DNA from: Bacteroidota bacterium | Lineage (GTDB): Bacteria > Bacteroidota > Bacteroidia > Bacteroidales > F082 | NCBI GenBank assembly: GCA_018830105.1 | Contig: JAHJTC010000006.1 | Span: 1 to 64,000, forward strand | Direction: 5' to 3' | DNA: 64,000 nucleotides | In this document: positions 28,295 through 36,187 of the stretch, in pieces | How the letters are laid out: each line of letters begins with the position of its first letter | Numbering within the stretch: the stretch's first letter is position 1 | Program-made: the position numbers and the translations under genes | The notes under the pieces: generated by a model | Told to the model about the DNA's origin: nothing | What the model saw: the letters and a program-made list of their open reading frames with translations, nothing else | The model's database searches: none

Positions 28295-29908
28295 TTAGCG
28301 TGATGGGTTGATAAACTGTGTCTGGAAGTTTTCCCAAATTTCGGGGCAGCAGTCTTTTAATGCGCCTGTCATTATTTCGCCCCCATCTTGCAGCACAATT
28401 TGCCTGCTGTCAATAGCTTCAAGGGTTTTGTTTAAGGCGAAGAAATCGCGCAGGCGCTTCATTTCATTTTTAAGGAATGTGCTATAAGTGTCAACCATCA
28501 TCATGATCCGGTTTTCATTTTGCCAGTTGGTTGGCTCAATTTCATAGAGCCATCCTGATTCGTAAGGGTAATTATTTAATGGAGACACATTTTTTTCGAG
28601 CGATTGATTCGCCGTTTTAATCACACCTGAGACAGGTGAAAAGATGGAAATGCTCTTGCCGTTTTGTGTCAGGTTGATGATGGGATCACCCTTACGCACT
28701 TTCTCGCCGGCAACTTTCATTTTGAGCCGTGTTATTGGTCCTGTGGTTTTTAGTAGAAATTCATCAACACCCATTTTCAGAAGGCCATCTTTCTGCATCA
28801 GTGCCCAGGTATGTGTGCGATCGAAAAGCAGGCCGGCAGGGGTGTTTAGTTTTGTTTCATCGAAAGTTGTATCTAAATCAGTTGTAGAACGATCAATCAC
28901 TGAACTGTTCTTTTTCCGCAGATAAATAGTGCTGCTCAACAGCCCGATTATCAAAAGCAAACCCAGTGTTGGAAAAAGAAATTTTGGCCAGGTGTTTTGT
29001 GTAAGTGGAGAAAGTGGAACAACGGGAATATTATTGAGTTTTTCAATGTTTGCATGGATTTCTGTTGCTGCCAGCTGTCCTATTCCTGACGCTGCCATAA
29101 TCTCCTGTCCGTTTTGCATGGCCCAGCGTGCAAACATAAGTTGCGTTTCAGATGGTTCGCCTGAGGAAGCTACAAAATAGGTGTTTGTAAGTGCTCTGGG
29201 GTATTTTCCCAGCCAGACAGCGCGCTCAAAACTACTGGATTCGTTGTAGAAATTTTCTGTGTGGTCGATCTTTCCATTGCTGTTGCGATCAATAGGCAGC
29301 AGGCTAATCTTACCAATTTCTCCCGCAGCAATTGCGCTTTTTAACACGGAAAAATTACAGAAACCAATGATTTCAGGATTCTTTTCAACCTGTGAAATTA
29401 TCTCCTGATCTGTGCTGAAGTATTGAACCTTCCAGCTTGTCTTAGGCTGATTGGTGTAATGCTCTAAAAGTTGAATCATTTCCTGATCTTCTGCAAGCCT
29501 TGTTTGGTCATCGTTAAGCAGCCTGACGAGCTGCTCTTTATCAATTCCGTTTTTGAGCCAGGTACTTGCCTGTGGATGCTCAATATTGATAATCGGAACT
29601 AAAACATCGCGCCCAACGGCCATATGCCAGTTTGAAGCCGGAAGTTGTTGCAATTCGTTTTTGTTTAAAAGCAGCATGCTTTCTGCATTGGGGATATCGA
29701 TTGACTCCTGATCTGCTGTGACGACTTGAACAAGGCTGTTTGCACTGCCACTCGCATAAGCTGATGTCAGCTTTTCGGCAACTGTTTGAATGGGAGTTTT
29801 GGAGTCGCTGTTTATCTGTTTGGCGGCGGTGTTTGTTGCGGCCATCGAAGTGAAACTGAGAAATACTGCAAGCAGTATTGTGTTTAAGGTGATAATTTGT
29901 GCTTTCAT
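28295..29908 (-). CDS. PstS-like binding domain fused to membrane-anchored GcvH-like domain
   Basis: About 537 residues from the ATG at 29908, which starts a clear signal peptide (MKAQIITLNTILLAVFLSF); a frame also opens at 29947. Residues ~60-300 resemble phosphate-binding-protein-like periplasmic domains (VGRDVLVPIINIEHP). A transmembrane helix (~315-335) precedes a GcvH-like domain with HTWALMQKDGLLKMGVDEFL and KSISIFSPVSG, where Lys418 is the candidate lipoylation site, one residue closer to the Pro than in GcvH. The last ~55 residues (RDFF, IVLQDGGEI, IWENFQTQF) match the tail of the 239-residue partner. As the first gene of the operon it fuses ligand binding to a lipoyl-fold domain; I know of no described function for such a protein. 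Confidence 0.72.
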   Translation of the reverse strand: MKAQIITLNTILLAVFLSFTSMAATNTAAKQINSDSKTPIQTVAEKLTSAYASGSANSLVQVVTADQESIDIPNAESMLLLNKNELQQLPASNWHMAVGRDVLVPIINIEHPQASTWLKNGIDKEQLVRLLNDDQTRLAEDQEMIQLLEHYTNQPKTSWKVQYFSTDQEIISQVEKNPEIIGFCNFSVLKSAIAAGEIGKISLLPIDRNSNGKIDHTENFYNESSSFERAVWLGKYPRALTNTYFVASSGEPSETQLMFARWAMQNGQEIMAASGIGQLAATEIHANIEKLNNIPVVPLSPLTQNTWPKFLFPTLGLLLIIGLLSSTIYLRKKNSSVIDRSTTDLDTTFDETKLNTPAGLLFDRTHTWALMQKDGLLKMGVDEFLLKTTGPITRLKMKVAGEKVRKGDPIINLTQNGKSISIFSPVSGVIKTANQSLEKNVSPLNNYPYESGWLYEIEPTNWQNENRIMMMVDTYSTFLKNEMKRLRDFFALNKTLEAIDSRQIVLQDGGEIMTGALKDCCPEIWENFQTQFINPSR

Positions 29909-29978
29909 GATCTTATTTTTTCTGAGTTTGATTTCTGATTTTTGCATTGCTGATTTATTGTGAAGTTCGCAGCAGCTA

Positions 29979-29997
29979 TTTCAACTATGATGCCAAA
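29979..29997 (-). promoter_or_regulatory. Candidate sigma-54 (-24/-12) promoter
   Basis: Read on the minus strand the sequence is TTTGGCATCATAGTTGAAA. It has TTGGCA at the -24 side and TTG at the -12 side with the required ten bases between the two dinucleotides. The only core mismatch is GA in place of GC at -12. It lies about 70 nt before the ATG at 29908. The regulator at 22263-23603 is of the type that needs such promoters. Confidence 0.5.
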
Positions 29998-30471
29998 GCC
30001 AAAAAATATACTTTAATACACAGTAAATCAGATGGATAACAATTTCTTTGGTTGAGCTTTTCACTGCTATAAATGTTTAAAATTTCAACAGTTTATATTT
30101 CAGAATCATACAAAATCCTGAAAAACAGATAAATAGAGAAGGTGTATAAAAAATATACAGCTGTTTAAAAAATACACAGTATGAAAAGTAGATTTTATAA
30201 AATTCACAATAACAGGTAGATACAATTAAGATTTTATTTCACAATGGAGTCACTACTGTTGATGACATGCCGAAAAGAGGGTTGACTTATTACCTTATCC
30301 TATGCCAAAAGACGCCTTGCGTTTAAATTGTTTACGCTCTATTCAGAAAATAGTGCATAGAATTCCTACAGTCTTTTGACTGTTTCAGTAAATTTTACTA
30401 AAGTCACACCTGTTGACATAACATCAATACTCTTTTTTTTTCTGAAAGTTTATCATCGACCTAATGTTTTG
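29998..30471. other. AT-rich divergent intergenic region
   Basis: This gap separates the divergent operon (start 29908) and the membrane-protein gene (start 30500). Apart from the inverted repeats at 30143-30178 and the flanking promoter candidates, I see no gene, RNA or terminator. It is markedly A+T-rich compared with the neighbours. Confidence 0.5.
30143..30178. promoter_or_regulatory. Two tandem 17-bp inverted repeats, likely activator sites
   Basis: TGTATAAAAAATATACA (30143-30159) is a perfect palindrome with a 5-bp spacer. TGTTTAAAAAATACACA (30162-30178) has the same 5-7-5 layout 19 bp further on. An extra half-like AATACACAGTA occurs at both 30015-30025 and 30171-30181. They sit about 150-200 bp upstream of the -24/-12-like site, the distance usual for enhancers bound by NtrC-type regulators. 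Confidence 0.5.
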
Positions 30472-30479
30472 TATTTTCG
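30472..30479 (+). promoter_or_regulatory. Possible -7 element for the 30500 gene
   Basis: TATTTTCG is one mismatch from TAnnTTTG and lies 20 nt before the ATG at 30500. A start of transcription just after it would exclude the earlier ATG at 30464. Confidence 0.35.
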
Positions 30480-30499
30480 CCGGCAATAAATCGCTAACA

Positions 30500-30994
30500 A
30501 TGATACATAACCCTGTTTTACTCACAATTCTTGATTTTTTGCATCAAATGGCTACCATCGCCTGGATCGGCGGAATGGTTTTTAATTTGCTTGCCGTAAT
30601 GCCGGCGGCCACTAAAGCGCTTGATCCTGCTACAGCTGGAAAGTTTATGGGAGCACTGATGAAAAGAGTGCGCGTGATTGTTTATATCTCATTGCTGGTG
30701 CTGTTTGTAACGGGCATCCCCATGAAAATCGCAAGCGAATATTATGTGGCCATCATTAATTTTGATACAATCTGGGAAACAGCAAGCTTTGTAAAACATG
30801 TGCTGGTCGCTATTTTGGCTTTATTGGCGCTCTACTCGTTTGAGCTACTCGCGCCTCGGGTTGGCCGTCTGGCCTCAAAAGGCCCTTCTGCGGAACTCAT
30901 CCAATTACGAGCCAGACAGAAAAAACTGGCTGCTGCTTCGTTCTTGTTGGGAATAACAATTGTTTTTATTTCGGTGATGATGAAGTACCTTTAG
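30500..30994 (+). CDS. Four-helix membrane protein, CopD-like
   Basis: About 164 residues with four transmembrane helices; the first two have HNPVLLTILDFLHQMATIAWIGGMVF-like features, with His and a WIGG motif. This arrangement resembles the CopD/HemJ-like group of small membrane proteins, but no specific member is recognised. The ATG at 30500 is preferred because a -7-like box lies at 30472-30479; a frame extends to 30464. The gene is divergent from the HybA/HybB-like operon and convergent with the thioredoxin gene. Function unknown; heme or copper binding through the conserved His is only a possibility. Confidence 0.6.
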   Translation: MIHNPVLLTILDFLHQMATIAWIGGMVFNLLAVMPAATKALDPATAGKFMGALMKRVRVIVYISLLVLFVTGIPMKIASEYYVAIINFDTIWETASFVKHVLVAILALLALYSFELLAPRVGRLASKGPSAELIQLRARQKKLAAASFLLGITIVFISVMMKYL

Positions 30995-31074
30995 GCAGGG
31001 CTTTGCGCTGATATTTTTGAAGTCACTTTTCTTTCCATTTCGAGGGTTCAATACATCCTTGTCAGCTTGTGTAA

Positions 31075-31554
31075 TTACTGTGCGCTGTTGCGAAATAGTT
31101 CCTGTTTGAGGTCTTCTGTGGCTATATAGCCCTCGTTCCTGAAAAATTCCTTTCCGTTTTTATCAAGTAAAATTTGAGTAGGAATAAAGGAAATACCGTA
31201 GTATTTTACAAGGTTTTGATTTTCGGGTTTCAGAATGCTCACAAAAACAACATTCACCTCAGGGTGTTGGATTTCAATGTCTTTCATCACCTGTTCCATC
31301 TTTCTGCACATCAGGCATCCTTTTGCCCCGAACTCCAGAAAGCTTAATTCAAACGCCTGATCGTTTGTATTGTAGTTGAAGCGTTCATTCTGCTGCTGAC
31401 TGATTTGATCGGTCTCAGTTGCGGTTATTTGATTTTGCATCATCGTGCTGATGTGGCTGTTCAAGCGGTTTCGAGACATATAACCTACAATCAGCAGAGC
31501 AAAAAAGCTCAAAAAGAAAACCAGGGCAGCGATTCGCTTAAGTTGTTGCTTCAT
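31075..31554 (-). CDS. Membrane-anchored thioredoxin-like protein
   Basis: 159 residues with one N-terminal transmembrane helix (~7-27) and a thioredoxin fold containing the redox motif GCLMC (CxxC) near residue 80 and the cis-Pro segment ISFIPTQILLDKNG. It would face the periplasm. The start overlaps the stop of the outer-membrane protein gene by 4 nt. It is the last gene of the long arsenic/thiol operon. A role in reducing disulfides or delivering electrons to the operon's exported partners is an inference. Confidence 0.85.
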   Translation of the reverse strand: MKQQLKRIAALVFFLSFFALLIVGYMSRNRLNSHISTMMQNQITATETDQISQQQNERFNYNTNDQAFELSFLEFGAKGCLMCRKMEQVMKDIEIQHPEVNVVFVSILKPENQNLVKYYGISFIPTQILLDKNGKEFFRNEGYIATEDLKQELFRNSAQ

Positions 31555-32528
31555 TCCAAAAAGTTTTGGAGGTTAATAGTTGGCGAAGCCAGGTTTCGGG
31601 TATGACTAATCAAAACGGAAAATGAGTATTTATTGCCCAACTGAATGCTGTTGTAATGGCGGTAAAGAGGTAATGAAAATGCCAGGTTTATATTCCATGA
31701 ATTGCCTAAACGGTAGCTTATTTGTGGAATGGCATTTAGATGTTCGCCTCCGGTTGCTTCCACAATTTGGTTATTTTCTCGCTTCGAGCGATCACGGAAT
31801 TCTGCCTGCAGCTGCGCCAGCACAACTAATCGGGGGGTGATTTGGACCCCTCCACCAGCAAAAAGACTGGTTACGGTGCCATATTTATAATCAAAGTTTT
31901 TGGAGTGAATCCATTGTGATAATTCCGTGTGAATGCCGGCAAATGAGGATATTTTACTGTTTCTACTGGTTTTATTCAGGAGCAAACCGCCATGATAGCG
32001 AAAGCTGCCCGAAGAAGGCTGCAATTGCACGGGCAACTTAACATGATCTTTGGTGAGATCGAAAACGCCGATCGGAAATTTAGCCCCTGTTGTACCGCTG
32101 AGGCGCAATCGCCGTGAGGGTTTTTGCCAGATATCAAATCGTACCAGCATGTTGAGGTCGGCTAAACCTGATGCACTATTATCCTTAAAATCCGGATTAG
32201 AGTAGTTTTCATACTTGGAGAGGTAATATCCTGCTTCCAGCTTCAGGCTCAACCAGGATAACACCCCATATTCCATGCCCATCTCAAGGTAATTGAATCC
32301 TGATTGATCTACATAATATATGTCAACTTCCTTATTTACATCGTAATAGATATCCGAAATGCTATTACGATAAAGCAGAGAGAGCCGTAAATCATTTTTA
32401 TTGCTTTGTTGAAAATCCGGAGACAAACTAAGGGGATTGCCAGCTGTGCAGCACTGTGCGACTGCTTGTGCCGGAATTAGCAATACTATGCCAATAATTA
32501 GCAAGTATGCAATAGGATGCGTTTTCAT
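31551..32528 (-). CDS. Outer-membrane beta-barrel-like protein of the ars operon
   Basis: 325 residues. A signal peptide (ending AVAQ) is followed at once by a double cysteine (QCCTAGNPLS). The rest consists of alternating aromatic strands (LRLSLLYRNSISDIYYD, WLSLKLEAGYYLSKYENY, YSFSVLISHTRN), typical of an outer-membrane barrel or porin-like protein. It is coupled by 4-nt overlaps to the lipoprotein upstream and the thioredoxin downstream. The vicinal Cys pair next to arsenic genes could bind thiophilic metal(loid)s, but that is inference. No named family recognised. Confidence 0.65.
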   Translation of the reverse strand: MKTHPIAYLLIIGIVLLIPAQAVAQCCTAGNPLSLSPDFQQSNKNDLRLSLLYRNSISDIYYDVNKEVDIYYVDQSGFNYLEMGMEYGVLSWLSLKLEAGYYLSKYENYSNPDFKDNSASGLADLNMLVRFDIWQKPSRRLRLSGTTGAKFPIGVFDLTKDHVKLPVQLQPSSGSFRYHGGLLLNKTSRNSKISSFAGIHTELSQWIHSKNFDYKYGTVTSLFAGGGVQITPRLVVLAQLQAEFRDRSKRENNQIVEATGGEHLNAIPQISYRLGNSWNINLAFSLPLYRHYNSIQLGNKYSFSVLISHTRNLASPTINLQNFLE

Positions 32529-32881
32529 GGATTTTCGTAATAATTTCTGATTCGGATCATAATGGTGTCTTCTACAAAGCCTGTTTCATTATACACCCTG
32601 CAGGTGATTGTATTGAGGCCCATACAGCAATTCCCGGCTGAATATTTCACTGTGTTGCCCTGCCCAAGCACCGTTCCGTGGTTGGCTTCCCAGCTGTAAT
32701 TCAGTTGATCGCCCACAGCCACCACACGGATGCTGGTTGTATCCCAGGCTTTGATATCCAGGCGGGTAGCCGTTAAACTTACAATGCTGATTTCATCCGA
32801 AACAGGACCAATATCTTCCGATTGTTTATTGCATGAAATGGTCAGAAGTAAAGAAAGGAACAAAAGCATTCTAATTTTCAT
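32525..32881 (-). CDS. Small lipoprotein with Ig-like fold and vicinal cysteines
   Basis: 118 residues. The lipobox LTISC places the lipidated Cys near residue 17, so the protein is membrane-anchored. The mature part looks like one Ig/PKD-like domain (YSWEANHGTVLGQG, RVYNETGFVEDTIMIRI) and contains a second double cysteine, GNCCMGLNTITC. The gene is 11 bp after the rhodanese-like gene and overlaps the outer-membrane protein gene by 4 nt. It probably works with that barrel protein. Family not recognised. Confidence 0.65.
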   Translation of the reverse strand: MKIRMLLFLSLLLTISCNKQSEDIGPVSDEISIVSLTATRLDIKAWDTTSIRVVAVGDQLNYSWEANHGTVLGQGNTVKYSAGNCCMGLNTITCRVYNETGFVEDTIMIRIRNYYENP

Positions 32882-32892
32882 CTTGCTTGAAT

Positions 32893-33330
32893 TTATTTAG
32901 CATGTCCTTTTTTGAATGTTCCTTTTTCGCGTGGCTTTAATTGACACATGCAGCTTCCGGTGAGCCGCTCACTCAGGTCAACAATCAACGGAAATCCTTC
33001 CTTTTCCCAATCTACAAGACCGCCAGCCATTGAAACAGCCAGATCATAACCTGATTCTTTGAGTTTGATCAGCACTTCCTTGCTACGCAAGCCAACAGCA
33101 TCTGCCAGTATCACGATTTCATTGGCAGGAATTGTATCAAGGTTTTCGAAAATTTCATCATAGGGAATTTGCAGCAGATTGGGCACATCCGGTATCTTTC
33201 CGGCGCCTTCATAGTCGGGTCTCAAATCCACTAACAAAACGCCATCTTGAAGATAAGGATAAGCCTTTGAAGGCGTTATAAAATTTAATTGTTGACTTTT
33301 AAAGCATTGTTGAAAGAAATCATTCCTCAT
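32893..33330 (-). CDS. Rhodanese-like protein without catalytic cysteine
   Basis: 145 residues with a clear rhodanese fold (LLVDLRPDYEGAGKIP, MAGGLVDWEKEGFPL). The active-site loop reads DAVGLRS, so the catalytic Cys that should begin the CxxGxRS loop is Asp. The protein cannot act as a sulfurtransferase by the usual route. The C-terminus adds SCMC and a basic tail. It is encoded between a COG0701 permease and a lipoprotein. A counterpart in the divergent operon (37904-38350) keeps its Cys. Likely a binding or scaffold module; the role is unproven. Confidence 0.8.
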   Translation of the reverse strand: MRNDFFQQCFKSQQLNFITPSKAYPYLQDGVLLVDLRPDYEGAGKIPDVPNLLQIPYDEIFENLDTIPANEIVILADAVGLRSKEVLIKLKESGYDLAVSMAGGLVDWEKEGFPLIVDLSERLTGSCMCQLKPREKGTFKKGHAK

Positions 33331-33345
33331 TGCTAAAACAGTTTT

Positions 33346-34665
33346 TTAAAAAAGTCCTCCATATATTAATCCGCTTATAGTGGCCATCACGATTACCAGT
33401 GCCACATAAACCAATGTTTTTTGTGTTCCCATAACGCCTCTGATTACAAGGATATTTGGTAAGGAGAGCGAGGGGCCTGCCAGTAAAAGGGCCAATGCTG
33501 GTCCTTTGCCCATCCCGGCAGCGATAAGACCTTGAAGAATAGGTACTTCTGTAAGCGTGGCAAAATACATAAACGCACCAACAATGGAAGCAAATAAGTT
33601 TGAAAAAATAGAGTTACCACCTACCAGCGCTGTTATCCAGTCGTTAGGAATGATACCTGGTATGGCCACATTATCATGTGTTGAGCCCAGCAAAAAGCCT
33701 GCGGTGACCACACCCACAGCCAGCAAAGGCATAATTTGCTTGGTGAAATCCCAGGCCGAGCGTGTCCATTCCGGGTTATCTTCATCGTTTTTATCCAACA
33801 GGGTGATGATGCTCAATCCGGCAATGGCAACAACCATAGGCACCAATGGAGAGGCGGTAAGCAATCCGGCAGCCGCTGTTGCCAGCGCGGCAAGGGCTAC
33901 ATGCCACCATTTTATCTTGAGGATAAAGATGAGCGAATAAATCAGAAACAAACCAAAAAAGCTGGTGATCAGCCATTTGTTCGACCAGATCCAAAACCAT
34001 GCGCCCGTTGTTTCATCGGAGGAAGGAGCTCCCCAGTTGGCAAAAACCAAAATCAGTACGAGTGTAAAAAAGTGAAAAGAGGTCTGCCACATCGGCCTTT
34101 TTTCTGGCATATCAGGGAAATTCATTTGTTCGGCGCGTTTGGCTCTCTCTTCTTTGCGGTAAATCAGCGACATGGCCGAGCCAATTACTACTGCAAAAAC
34201 CACTGCGCCGATGATACGGGCCACACCCATCTCGAAACCAAGGATGCGCGCGGTGAGAATGATAGCCAGTATATTGATGGCCGGGCCGGAATACAAAAAC
34301 GCAATGGCGGGTCCCAAACCCGCGCCCCTTTTGTGAATGCTCGAAAACAAGGGCAAAATAGTACAGCTACAAACAGCCAGTATTGTTCCTGAAACAGAAG
34401 CCACGGTATAGGCCACCCATTTTTTGGCTTTGGCGCCAAAGTATTTCATCACAGCTCCCTGACTCACAAAAACGCTGATCACCCCGGCGATAAAAAAGGC
34501 CGGAAGCAGGCAGAGAATTACGTGCTCTCTGGCATACCAGCGCGTTAAATCCAGCGTAGCATCAATAGCCGTAAGAAAACGCTCATTTTCGAGCGGTAGG
34601 AAAAATGCAAAAAGGAAAATCGCGATGATCCAGCCCAGTATTTTAAACTCTTTTTTGATTTCCAT
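33346..34665 (-). CDS. COG0701/ArsP-like permease
   Basis: 439 residues, about ten transmembrane helices. The family motif CSCTILPLFSSIHKRGAGLGPAIAFLYSGPAINILA is present near residue 100, with two cysteines (CSC), and a second half repeats PILQGLIAAGMGKGPALALLLAGPSLSLPN. Members export trivalent organoarsenicals (ArsP) or soft metals. It follows the arsG-like gene by 14 bp and precedes the rhodanese-like gene, supporting arsenical or thiophilic metal efflux. The exact substrate cannot be told from sequence. Confidence 0.85.
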   Translation of the reverse strand: MEIKKEFKILGWIIAIFLFAFFLPLENERFLTAIDATLDLTRWYAREHVILCLLPAFFIAGVISVFVSQGAVMKYFGAKAKKWVAYTVASVSGTILAVCSCTILPLFSSIHKRGAGLGPAIAFLYSGPAINILAIILTARILGFEMGVARIIGAVVFAVVIGSAMSLIYRKEERAKRAEQMNFPDMPEKRPMWQTSFHFFTLVLILVFANWGAPSSDETTGAWFWIWSNKWLITSFFGLFLIYSLIFILKIKWWHVALAALATAAAGLLTASPLVPMVVAIAGLSIITLLDKNDEDNPEWTRSAWDFTKQIMPLLAVGVVTAGFLLGSTHDNVAIPGIIPNDWITALVGGNSIFSNLFASIVGAFMYFATLTEVPILQGLIAAGMGKGPALALLLAGPSLSLPNILVIRGVMGTQKTLVYVALVIVMATISGLIYGGLF

Positions 34666-34679
34666 GAGTAGAAGTCATT

Positions 34680-35381
34680 TTAAGGAATAAAGAAGATGAA
34701 GATATAGTACAATCCTACCAGGATGAAAACAACTGCGATGACTTTTCTGAACCATTTCTCGAAGGTTTTAAGCTTATTGTAAAAGCTACCCACTTCCGAA
34801 ACGGTAAAGGCAAGCATCCAGGCCAGTACAATAACCGGCAGGCCTGTTGCCACAGCAAAAATCACCGGAAGGTACAAACCCGATGGACTGGCAACAGTGA
34901 TCGGGATCAGCATGCCAAAATAGAGCAAGCCGCTGTATGGACAAAAAGCCAGCGCAAACACCATGCCCAGCAGCAGTACCTGCCAGAATCCTTTTTTGGA
35001 GTTTTGTTCCATTTTATCACCCAACTTGCCCAGTCCGGGGAAATTGATGCGGATAAGATCCAGCATAAATATACCAATCAATACGAGTAATGGCCCCAGC
35101 AGGCGTTCGCCCCATTGCTGAAAAAAACCGGCTACCGAAAAGGTGCTGGCACCAAAAAAGAGAATCACGCCAATAGCGGTATAAGAAATAGCGCGACCGA
35201 GCGTATAAATCAGGCCGTTGAGAAAAACCCTGCGCCGGTTTTCCATATCCTTGCTAATAAAGGCGATGGCCGTGATATTGGTGGCCAGCGGGCAAGGGCT
35301 TATAGCCGTCATCAGGCCCAGCACAAATGCTGTGAGAAAAGGCAATGAGGTATTATCCAGCAGGCTTTGTAAAAAATCCAT
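34680..35381 (-). CDS. arsG: CcdA/DsbD-like membrane protein, ArsG family
   Basis: 233 residues with six to seven helices of the CcdA/DsbD fold. The first helix ends in the motif SPCPLATN, matching the ArsG subgroup linked in Shewanella to efflux of reduced aromatic arsenicals. Neighbours support this: an ArsF-like thioredoxin upstream and an ArsE-like small thioredoxin before that. It may alternatively pass reducing equivalents across the membrane, as other CcdA proteins do. A 114-bp gap separates it from the arsF-like gene. Confidence 0.75.
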   Translation of the reverse strand: MDFLQSLLDNTSLPFLTAFVLGLMTAISPCPLATNITAIAFISKDMENRRRVFLNGLIYTLGRAISYTAIGVILFFGASTFSVAGFFQQWGERLLGPLLVLIGIFMLDLIRINFPGLGKLGDKMEQNSKKGFWQVLLLGMVFALAFCPYSGLLYFGMLIPITVASPSGLYLPVIFAVATGLPVIVLAWMLAFTVSEVGSFYNKLKTFEKWFRKVIAVVFILVGLYYIFIFFIP

Positions 35382-35495
35382 ACCTGTAAAAATTTTGTTT
35401 TTTAGGGCGTAACAGCCTTAAAAAAGCAGGTTATTGTAATAACGAATACTTTTCAAAAAAACGCCAGGAAAGCTGACTATAATCTTAAATACCAG

Positions 35496-35915
35496 TTAGT
35501 TTAACAGTTTTTTGATAGAGCCTGCCAACACCTTATGAAATTCTTCCGGTTTGGTGCGTGCCATGGCAAATCCTTCTTTGGTGAGGTCAGTCCGGTTTTT
35601 GGTGTCGCCATTTTTTACGATAAACAAGCTGGAACCCCACACCTCAAATTCATCCACTATTTCTTTGTTTTTCTTCAGGTCGATATTCACGATATGAACC
35701 GCTATCTCGCCATTTTCCATTTGTTGCTTAAACTGACTGTTAAGGGTTTGCATAGTTTCTTTTTCGATGGCTCTGCATCCGGCACAGCGGTTTGTGCTGT
35801 GGGTATAATACACATCCAACACTGCTTTTTCAGCTGCTTGTACTGCTTTTTCTGTTTGGGCGCTTAGGCTGCTCATCAGGAGCATCACCAGGCTAAATAA
35901 AAAAAATTGTTTCAT
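35496..35915 (-). CDS. arsF: ArsF-like exported thioredoxin-family protein
   Basis: 139 residues with a signal peptide (ending SLSAQ) and a thioredoxin-like fold. The motif YYTHSTNRCAGCRAIEKET has the CxxC of the ArsF family, which with ArsE is reported to take part in reduction of nitro-phenyl arsenicals. EVWGSSLFIVKNGDTKNRTDLT corresponds to the cis-Pro region, with Ser in place of Pro. It is located between the arsE- and arsG-like genes. Reduction chemistry is inferred from family and context. Confidence 0.75.
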   Translation of the reverse strand: MKQFFLFSLVMLLMSSLSAQTEKAVQAAEKAVLDVYYTHSTNRCAGCRAIEKETMQTLNSQFKQQMENGEIAVHIVNIDLKKNKEIVDEFEVWGSSLFIVKNGDTKNRTDLTKEGFAMARTKPEEFHKVLAGSIKKLLN

Positions 35916-35946
35916 CGGGTTAAGGGCTTATTGGTTTTGAAATGGA

Positions 35947-36183
35947 TTAACTCAAAAAATCTTTGATTTCAGTAGAAGAGGGAACACGGCCACTTACCAC
36001 CACTTTTTCGTCAACGACCAGTCCGGGCGTGCGCATCACACCATAATTCATGATATCCATGATATCTTCTACTTTGGTGATTTCAGCATCAAGTTGATGT
36101 TCGGCAACTACATTGCGAACGCTTTGTTCGAGGGTTTTACATTTAGGGCATCCGGTGCCCAGGATTTTAATGGATTTTGACAT
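35947..36183 (-). CDS. arsE: Small thioredoxin (TM0996/ArsE-like)
   Basis: 78 residues, cytoplasmic. The redox site is GTGCPKC near the N-terminus and the cis-Pro segment is YGVMRTPGLVVDEKVVVSG. This is the TM0996/MTH895 glutaredoxin-like group, to which ArsE belongs. It is the second gene of the operon, 4 bp after arsR. Two homologs are encoded on the other side (36711-36950 and 37630-37872). It could reduce the arsenical or supply electrons to the ArsF/ArsG pair. Confidence 0.85.
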   Translation of the reverse strand: MSKSIKILGTGCPKCKTLEQSVRNVVAEHQLDAEITKVEDIMDIMNYGVMRTPGLVVDEKVVVSGRVPSSTEIKDFLS

Positions 36184-36187
36184 TACT

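Noticed and set aside
25401..29908. Interpretation of the GcvH-like genes as glycine cleavage system components
   Set aside because: No gcvT, gcvP or lpd genes nearby; both proteins are membrane-anchored with extra domains.
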